DNA from: Pseudorhodobacter sp.
Lineage (GTDB): Bacteria; Pseudomonadota; Alphaproteobacteria; Rhodobacterales; Rhodobacteraceae
Length of the DNA: 6,368 bases
Assembly: GCA_014378345.1 (NCBI GenBank)
Contig: JACMNW010000239.1
Coordinates: 1 to 6,368 of the forward strand
Direction of reading: 5' to 3'
Positions 1-4,931 of this stretch are shown in pieces. The notes under the pieces were generated by a model. It worked only from the letters and a program-made list of their open reading frames with translations, ran no database searches and was not told the origin of the DNA. Numbering within the stretch: the first letter of the stretch is position 1; every line of letters starts with the position of its first letter. Position numbers and translations under genes: made by a program.

Positions 1-187
1 AAAACAATTTGACAAGCCCCGGCCTGCCAATCGGCGTGCCAAGATAAAACCATGTGCCATCGCGCGCAATCCGCATATCAATATCGCCGCAAAACGGTGG
101 ATTCCACAAATGCAGTGGTGGCGGGCCCTTGCCAGCCGCCGTCCCCGCCGAGGCAAGCACCGATTCTGCCGTTGGTTTCACAATCAT
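1..187 (-). CDS. DUF1285 family protein, N-terminal part (runs off left edge)
   Basis: Reading the minus strand from an ATG at 187 down to base 1 gives 62 uninterrupted codons with no stop before the window edge, so the gene is truncated by the window, not broken. Residues 24-62 carry the start of the DUF1285 family: PPLHLWNPPFCGDIDMRIA, then a GTWFYLGTPIGRPGLVKLF stretch. DUF1285 proteins are small (around 180-200 residues), soluble, and of unknown biochemical function, so roughly one third is present. The start at 187 is preferred because its short variable lead-in matches the family. Its Shine-Dalgarno sequence is weak: AAAAGG on the minus strand (201-206), about 13 bases away in an A-rich leader. 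The gene is transcribed away from the moxR operon. This divergent arrangement is, from memory, common in alphaproteobacteria, where nudix hydrolase and CCA-tRNA nucleotidyltransferase genes often follow DUF1285; those would lie outside the window. Confidence 0.88.
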   Translation of the reverse strand, partial: MIVKPTAESVLASAGTAAGKGPPPLHLWNPPFCGDIDMRIARDGTWFYLGTPIGRPGLVKLF

Positions 188-217
188 TTGTGCGCTTTTG
201 CCTTTTGTCGTTTGTGC
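187..217. repeat. Direct repeat TTTGTGC (two copies) in the divergent promoter region
   Basis: TTTGTGC occurs at 187-193 and again at 211-217, 24 bases start to start, a little over two helical turns. Between them lie two TTTTGYC heptads back to back (196-202 TTTTGCC, 203-209 TTTTGTC), so 196-216 reads as three related heptads. The left copy touches the DUF1285 start codon, and the right copy overlaps the proposed -35 element of the rightward promoter. It could be an operator shared by both genes or only a low-complexity T-rich leader. I do not recognise it as the site of a known regulator. Confidence 0.3.
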
Positions 218-240
218 CGGGCGCTAAGTTTCGGTCTAAT
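212..240 (+). promoter_or_regulatory. Candidate sigma-70 promoter of the moxR operon
   Basis: A -10-like TCTAAT at 235-240 matches five of six consensus bases. A -35-like TTGTGC at 212-217 matches three of six (the TTG that matters most). The spacer is exactly 17 bases. Transcription would start near 247, giving a leader of about 25 bases that still includes the AAGGAG ribosome-binding site at 259-264. The weak -35 leaves this as a reasonable prediction, not a firm one. Confidence 0.45.
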
Positions 241-258
241 GTAGGTATATATCTGTTG

Positions 259-264
259 AAGGAG
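259..264 (+). promoter_or_regulatory. Shine-Dalgarno sequence of moxR
   Basis: AAGGAG lies 7 bases upstream of the ATG at 272. It is the strongest ribosome-binding site in the window and fixes the moxR start. The downstream genes have weaker sites and overlap their upstream neighbours, consistent with ribosome loading here and coupled translation afterwards. Confidence 0.85.
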
Positions 265-271
265 CATTGTC

Positions 272-1276
272 ATGGTCGATACCGCCGCACTGGTGACTGA
301 GATTGAAACCCTAGGCGGCAGGCTGGCCGAGGCCAAGGCCAGCATCAACCGCCGGTTCATCGGGCAGGAAAAGGTGGTTGATCTGGTTCTGGGGGCAATG
401 CTGTGCGGCGGACATGCGCTGCTGGTGGGCTTGCCGGGTTTGGGCAAGACGCGGTTGGTGGATACGCTGTCTACCGTGATGGGGCTGAAAGGCAGCCGAA
501 TTCAGTTCACACCGGATTTGATGCCAGCTGATATTTTGGGATCAGAGGTGCTGGATACTGACGCCGGTGGCAACCGCGCGTTTCGGTTTATCGAAGGTCC
601 GGTGTTTTGCCAGCTGCTGATGGCAGATGAAATTAACCGCGCATCGCCGCGGACCCAGTCAGCGCTTTTGCAAGCGATGCAGGAGCGCGAGGTTACTATC
701 GCAGGCCAACACCGCCCGCTGGGTCGTCCGTTCCATGTGCTGGCCACGCAAAACCCGATTGAACAAGAGGGCACCTATCCGCTGCCCGAAGCGCAGCTTG
801 ACCGTTTTTTGGTGCAGGTGGATGTGGAGTATCCTGACAGAGCGACCGAACGCGATATCTTGATTGCGACGACTGGTGCGGAAGAAGCCACAGTGCACCG
901 CGTGTTTGCCGCCGATGAATTGCTGGCCGCGCAGTCGGTTTTGCGCCGGATGCCAGTGGGTGACAAGGTGGTTGAGGCAATCCTTGATCTGGTGCGCGCG
1001 TGCCGCCCCGGCGAGGTGGAAGGTGCGGCCTTGGAGGGTATGCTAGGCTGGGGCCCGGGGCCACGCGCGGCACAGGCGTTGATGTTAACCGTGCGGGCGC
1101 GGGCGTTGCTGGATGGGCGTTTGGCCCCGTCTATATCTGATGTGGCGGCCTTGGCGCGGCCTGCACTGACGCACCGCATGTCATTGTCGTTCGCGGCCCG
1201 TGCGCGGGGTGAAACACTGCACGGCATCATCGACCGCGTGGCCACCCGCGTTTTGGGTCTTGAGACGGCTGCATGA
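272..1276 (+). CDS. moxR: MoxR family AAA+ ATPase
   Basis: This 334-residue protein is a complete MoxR-type AAA+ ATPase of normal length. Visible motifs in order are Walker A GLPGLGKT at residues 53-60 (bases 428-451), Walker B LLMADE at 115-120 followed by INRASPRTQSALLQAMQE, sensor 1 in ATQNP (N161), the EAQLDRF segment with the likely arginine finger R178, and a GPGPRA sensor 2 (R265) in the lid domain. MoxR proteins form ATP-driven hexamers in the cytoplasm and are thought to remodel or insert metal into vWA-domain partner proteins; methanol dehydrogenase maturation is the namesake case. No membrane segment or signal peptide is visible. The start is set by the AAGGAG 7 bases upstream. Its stop overlaps the next gene by ATGA (1273-1276), and the next three genes encode vWA-like partners. 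Family assignment is very secure; the exact substrate is inferred from the operon. The symbol is the family name, not proof of a methanol dehydrogenase role. Confidence 0.96.
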   Translation: MVDTAALVTEIETLGGRLAEAKASINRRFIGQEKVVDLVLGAMLCGGHALLVGLPGLGKTRLVDTLSTVMGLKGSRIQFTPDLMPADILGSEVLDTDAGGNRAFRFIEGPVFCQLLMADEINRASPRTQSALLQAMQEREVTIAGQHRPLGRPFHVLATQNPIEQEGTYPLPEAQLDRFLVQVDVEYPDRATERDILIATTGAEEATVHRVFAADELLAAQSVLRRMPVGDKVVEAILDLVRACRPGEVEGAALEGMLGWGPGPRAAQALMLTVRARALLDGRLAPSISDVAALARPALTHRMSLSFAARARGETLHGIIDRVATRVLGLETAA

Positions 1277-2151
1277 CCCTGTCTGAGGCCCCTTTAAGAC
1301 CGCGCGCCGAGGCGCTTGGTCAATCGTTGCCTGCGTTGCTGGCATCGGCGGAGCATTTGGCATCGACTGTGATGCTGGGCGAACATGGGCGTCGTCGTGC
1401 AGGTATGGGCGATGAATTCTGGCAATATCGTCCCACCCATGCAGGTGATCCGGTGCGGTTGATCGATTGGCGCAGATCGGCACGGTCGGACGCGCATTTT
1501 GTGCGGGAACGCGAATGGCAGGCGGCACAATCGGTTTCGCTATGGGTGGACCCATCAAAATCCATGGGGTTTTCAGGGGATAAATCCCGCGCGCCAAAGG
1601 CCGATAGGGCAAGGTTGCTGGCATTGGCGCTGGCTATTTTGTTGCTGCGTGGCGGCGAACGGGTTGGCCTTGCGGGCGATGCAGCACCGCCCCGGTCTGG
1701 CCGCGCGCAACTGTTGCGGTTGTGTGATTTTTTGGAAACTTCGGATGCCTCCGCCGATTATGGTCGCCCCGATGCGCGAGGGCTGGTTTCGCATGGCCGC
1801 GCGGTGTTTCTGTCGGATTTCCTTGGTGATATCGCGGGCGTTGAGGATGGTTTGGCGCGTGCCGCTGATAAAGGCGTGCGCGGGGCGTTGATACAGATCC
1901 TTGATCCTGCGGAGGAGGAATTTCCCTTTGACGGTCGCACGATCTTTCAATCCATGGGTGGCAGCCTAAGCCACGAAACCCTGCGCGCGGGCGATTTGCG
2001 TGCCCGCTATCTGGCGCGGTTGGCGGAACGCAAGGATAAATTGCAATCGCTGGCCCGTGCAACTGGCTGGCACTACCACTGCCACCATACCGGGGGTGGC
2101 GCCTTGCCCGCCTTGCTATGGGCCTACCGCGCGTTAGAGGACCGGCGTTGA
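1273..2151 (+). CDS. DUF58 domain-containing protein (MoxR partner, vWA-like)
   Basis: This 292-residue protein carries the DUF58 signature at residues 44-71: GMGDEFWQYR, then HAGDPVRLIDWRRSAR, which holds the conserved Gly-Asp and Ile-Asp-Trp elements. After it comes a vWA-like strand with an intact DxSxS metal-site motif (D93, S95, S97, in VDPSKSM) and a later FLSDF strand (179-183). There are no convincing transmembrane segments; the leucine-rich stretch at 115-126 fits a buried vWA helix. This is therefore the short soluble form of DUF58, probably cytoplasmic alongside MoxR. DUF58 proteins nearly always sit next to moxR and probably serve as adaptor or substrate of the ATPase. Translation starts at the ATG overlapping the moxR stop, with only a weak GAG-containing ribosome site about 8 bases upstream, so it is probably coupled. 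The C-terminal region holds a HYHCHH cluster at 267-272; the HHT part looks family-typical, the extra His and Cys less so. Confidence 0.94.
   Translation: MTLSEAPLRPRAEALGQSLPALLASAEHLASTVMLGEHGRRRAGMGDEFWQYRPTHAGDPVRLIDWRRSARSDAHFVREREWQAAQSVSLWVDPSKSMGFSGDKSRAPKADRARLLALALAILLLRGGERVGLAGDAAPPRSGRAQLLRLCDFLETSDASADYGRPDARGLVSHGRAVFLSDFLGDIAGVEDGLARAADKGVRGALIQILDPAEEEFPFDGRTIFQSMGGSLSHETLRAGDLRARYLARLAERKDKLQSLARATGWHYHCHHTGGGALPALLWAYRALEDRR
2138..2141 (+). promoter_or_regulatory. Ribosome-binding site that decides the DUF4159 gene start
   Basis: AGGA (within GAGGA, 2137-2141) lies 9 bases upstream of the ATG at 2151, which itself overlaps the DUF58 stop as TGATG. An in-frame ATG at 2118 would begin inside DUF58 and add 11 residues that look nothing like the family's N-terminus. 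An ATG at 2157 would leave 15 bases to the site. The best choice is 2151. Confidence 0.65.
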
Positions 2152-4931
2152 TGTGGATGCTTGGGCCCTTGGGTTTTATATCACCGTGGTTGCTGCTGGG
2201 TCTGATGGGCCTGCCAATTCTGTGGCTACTGCTGCGCGCGGTGCCGCCTGCGCCGATTAAGCGGCTGTTTCCCGGCGTGGCCCTGCTGCTTGGCCTGACG
2301 GATGAGACGCCAGAAACCGACAAAACGCCGTGGTGGTTGCTGCTGTTGCGCATGTTGGCCGTGGGTGGCGCGATCGTGGCCTTTGCTGGCCCGGTGGTGA
2401 ACCCGCAAACCCGCGATCCGGGCACGGGGCCGCTGTTGATCTTGCTGGATGCCAGTTGGGCCGACGCCCGTGATTGGCCGCGCCGGATAGACCGCGCGGC
2501 AGCGCTGATTGAAGACGCCGGCCGCACTGGCCGCCCGGTGGCTGTGGTGCGGTTGACGGATGCGCCGACCCTGCCCGCGTTTCAGGCGGCGGATAGTCTG
2601 GCAGGGCGGATGGCCCTGCTGGCCCCGCAGGCTTGGGCACCGGGGGAAATGGCGGCTTGGGCAAACACACTTCCGGAAGGGGATTTTGATAGTTTCTGGC
2701 TGTCAGATGGGCTTGCGCATCCGGGCCGCGAAGACCTGCTAGCGGCATTGGAGTTACATGGATCAGTATCCGTCTTTCAAAGCCCTCGCCCGGTTTTGGC
2801 GCTACAACCGGCCAAATTTGATGAAGGTGTGATCAAGCTTTCCGCCTTGCGCCTACCTGCAAAGGATGACGTTTCAATCGAGGTCTCGGCGCGCGGCCCT
2901 GATCCATCGGGGATTGACCGCGAACTTGCGCGCCTGCCGCTGGCTTTTGCCGCTGGTGCCGATACTGCGACCGCGGAACTATCCCTGCCACCTGAATTGC
3001 GCAACCGTCTTACCCGGTTTGAAATCGCTGGTATTCGGTCTGCGGGCGCGGTTTCCCTTACTGATGACAGCCTGAAACGCCGCAAAATCGCGTTGATTTC
3101 CGGCGCGACGCAAGACCGCGAAGGGTTGCAACTGCTTTCCCCCACGCATTACCTGCGCAAAGCTTTGGCCCCGGTGGCCGATCTGATCGACGGATCGCTG
3201 GATGATGTGTTGCTGGCCAGCCCCGATGTGATCGTGCTGGCTGATGTGGCCAAGCTGACAGAAACGGAAACCGAAGGCCTGCTGAAATGGCTGGATAAGG
3301 GCGGCTTGCTGTTGCGATTTGCTGGGCCACGGCTGGCCGCCAGCGACATTGACCGTGCCGACGAAGACCCGCTGATGCCGGTGCGCCTGCGCCAAGGCGG
3401 CAGGTCTGTCGGCGGTGCAATGAGCTGGGGTGAGCCGAAAACGCTGGCCCCGTTCCCGGAAGGGTCACCGTTTCACGGGCTTGCCGTGCCGGATGAGGTA
3501 ACGGTAAGCCAGCAGGTTCTGGCGCAACCCGACCCCGATCTGCCCGCCCGTACCATTGCGGCGCTGGCCGATGGCACGCCGTTGGTCACGCGTAAAGACG
3601 TGGGGCTGGGGCAGGTTGTCTTGGTGCATGTGACGGCGAATGCCGAATGGTCGAACCTGCCGCTATCGGGATTGTTTGTGCAAATGCTTGAACGACTTGC
3701 AGTATCTACCCGCCCGGCTGCGCCCACAGCGGAAGATTTGGCTGGGCAAACCTGGGTGCCAGTGGTGGTGCTGAATGCTTACGGCGAGGCGAAAGATGCC
3801 GGCGAAGTGGCTGGCGTTGAAGGTGCTGTCTTGGCAGGTGGCCTGAAAACCGGCCCCGCACCAAATCTGCCCCCCGGTCTGTTTGCGGGCGATGACAGGC
3901 GCGTGGCGCTGAACGTGATTGGCGCAGATACTGTGTTGGCCCCTGCCGTTTGGCCAGCAAGTATTTCCGTCGAAGGGCTGGAGGGCGCCCGCGAACAAGC
4001 CCTGAAGGGCGCGTTCTTGGCGGGGGCATTGGCTTTGTTGTTGATCGATATTCTTGCGTCGCTTTGGATTTCGGGGCGGCTGTCGGGGGCGATTGCCCGG
4101 CGAAGTACGGTCAGTGTCATCGTGGCGCTTGTTTGCCTTGCCATCACGCCCGGTGATCTGCGCGCCGATGAGGCCGACGATTTCGCCATCGCCGCCACCT
4201 CTGGCGTGGTGCTGGGCCATATCCTGACGGGTGACGCGCGGGTTGACGACGTGGCCCATGCGGGGCTGGTGGGTTTGGGCGAGCGTCTGTTTGAACGCAC
4301 TTCGGTGGAGCCTTTGCCGCCAATGGCGATTAATCTGGAAACGGATGAATTGGCGTTTTTTCCGTTCTTGTATTGGCCCATCAGCATCAGTCAGCCGCTG
4401 CCATCTGCCGCCGCCTATGCCAAGTTGAACCGCTATCTGCGCACAGGGGGCATGATTTTGTTTGATACCCGCGACGGCGACGTTGCGGGGTTTGGCGGGT
4501 CAACGCCCGAAGCGCAGCAGTTGCAGACTTTGGCTGCAGCGCTCGATGTGCCACCGTTGGAACCCATTCCGAAAGACCATGTTCTGGGCCGCACCTTTTA
4601 TCTTTTGCAAGATTTTCCCGGTCGCAATGCAGGGCAAACGATATGGGTCGAAGCATCGCCGCCTGACGCCGAACAGGTGGATGGCATGCCGTTTCGCAAC
4701 CTGAACGATGGCGTGACGCCGGTGGTAATTGGTGGCAATGACTGGGCATCGGCTTGGGCCGTCGATGCGCAAGGTTTGGCGATGTTCCCCGTTGGGCGCG
4801 GATTTGCGGGGGAACGCCAGCGCGAAATGGCAAATCGGTTTGGCGTGAATCTGATCATGTATGTGCTGACCGGAAACTATAAATCCGATCAGGTGCATGT
4901 GCCTGCTTTGCTGGAAAGATTGGGCCAATGA
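2151..4931 (+). CDS. BatA-like membrane protein with C-terminal DUF4159 domain
   Basis: This 926-residue protein starts with a BatA/aerotolerance-type N-terminus: transmembrane helices at about 12-31 and 61-82, joined by a positively charged loop with PPAPIKR. A vWA-like domain follows at about 93-210, but its metal site reads DASWA (D100, S102, Ala where the second Ser should be), so it is degenerate. Then come a beta-rich segment (216-311), a glutamine-amidotransferase-like fold (312-521, from KIALISGA to LERLAV) with no cysteine at the expected elbow (VLADVAKL), two more hydrophobic segments (618-640 and 652-665), and a DUF4159 domain (675-909, with FFPFLYWPIS and LRTGGMILFDTRDGD). Positive loops place both large domains in the periplasm. 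It is translationally coupled to DUF58 through TGATG and to the next gene through ATGA. No enzymatic activity can be assigned; a structural or scaffold role in the envelope is inferred from context. The domain identities at both ends are solid; the middle ones rest on pattern reading. Confidence 0.92.
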   Translation: MWMLGPLGFISPWLLLGLMGLPILWLLLRAVPPAPIKRLFPGVALLLGLTDETPETDKTPWWLLLLRMLAVGGAIVAFAGPVVNPQTRDPGTGPLLILLDASWADARDWPRRIDRAAALIEDAGRTGRPVAVVRLTDAPTLPAFQAADSLAGRMALLAPQAWAPGEMAAWANTLPEGDFDSFWLSDGLAHPGREDLLAALELHGSVSVFQSPRPVLALQPAKFDEGVIKLSALRLPAKDDVSIEVSARGPDPSGIDRELARLPLAFAAGADTATAELSLPPELRNRLTRFEIAGIRSAGAVSLTDDSLKRRKIALISGATQDREGLQLLSPTHYLRKALAPVADLIDGSLDDVLLASPDVIVLADVAKLTETETEGLLKWLDKGGLLLRFAGPRLAASDIDRADEDPLMPVRLRQGGRSVGGAMSWGEPKTLAPFPEGSPFHGLAVPDEVTVSQQVLAQPDPDLPARTIAALADGTPLVTRKDVGLGQVVLVHVTANAEWSNLPLSGLFVQMLERLAVSTRPAAPTAEDLAGQTWVPVVVLNAYGEAKDAGEVAGVEGAVLAGGLKTGPAPNLPPGLFAGDDRRVALNVIGADTVLAPAVWPASISVEGLEGAREQALKGAFLAGALALLLIDILASLWISGRLSGAIARRSTVSVIVALVCLAITPGDLRADEADDFAIAATSGVVLGHILTGDARVDDVAHAGLVGLGERLFERTSVEPLPPMAINLETDELAFFPFLYWPISISQPLPSAAAYAKLNRYLRTGGMILFDTRDGDVAGFGGSTPEAQQLQTLAAALDVPPLEPIPKDHVLGRTFYLLQDFPGRNAGQTIWVEASPPDAEQVDGMPFRNLNDGVTPVVIGGNDWASAWAVDAQGLAMFPVGRGFAGERQREMANRFGVNLIMYVLTGNYKSDQVHVPALLERLGQ
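4098..4166 (+). other. Internal signal-peptide-like segment before the DUF4159 domain
   Basis: Within the BatA-like/DUF4159 protein, residues 650-672 read as a signal peptide: two arginines (650-651), a hydrophobic core (about 653-665, SVIVALVCLAIT), and a short polar tail ending in DLRA before DEADDF. It is either the fourth transmembrane helix or a cleavable junction that would release the DUF4159 domain into the periplasm. The -3 position is Leu, which is not ideal for signal peptidase, so cleavage is uncertain. Confidence 0.4.

Larger units (their letters stand above)
188..271. other. Divergent intergenic region between DUF1285 and moxR
   Basis: This 84-base gap is the only real intergenic space in the window. 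It is clearly T-rich on the plus strand and less GC-rich than the flanking genes, as expected for a control region. It must hold the promoters of both divergent units unless the DUF1285 promoter lies inside moxR. A convincing promoter is seen only in the rightward direction. On the minus strand I found no -10/-35 pair at good spacing. No hairpin resembling a terminator or riboswitch is evident. Confidence 0.8.

Noticed and set aside
246..251. TATATA as a -10 element for moxR
   Set aside because: It has no acceptable -35 at 16-18 bases, and transcription would start at or inside the AAGGAG ribosome-binding site; TCTAAT at 235-240 fits better.
52..300. An 82-codon plus-strand open frame across the upstream region
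   Set aside because: It reads antisense through the DUF1285 start, crosses the promoter region and runs into moxR in another frame; the minus-strand DUF1285 reading explains bases 1-187.
2081..2100. Inverted repeat GCCACC/GGTGGC with an 8-base loop near the DUF58 3' end
   Set aside because: The stem is only 6 bases, has no T-run after it, lies inside coding sequence for a His/Gly-rich segment, and the next gene is translationally coupled, so a terminator is unlikely.
2118..2150. Longer start for the DUF4159 gene at the ATG at 2118
   Set aside because: It would overlap DUF58 by 34 bases and add a polar, basic 11-residue prefix not seen in the family; the ATG at 2151 has a better-spaced AGGA and a typical TGATG coupling.
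1634..2527. A 297-codon open frame on the minus strand across the DUF58/DUF4159 junction
   Set aside because: It lies fully antisense to two clearly identified genes, has a low-complexity Arg/Ser/Pro/Gly-rich composition typical of reverse reading of GC-rich coding DNA, and shows no recognisable domain.
3663..4387. Overlapping minus-strand open frames of about 200 codons (3663-4259 and 3779-4387)
   Set aside because: Both are antisense to the DUF4159 gene, lack family motifs and have shadow-frame composition.
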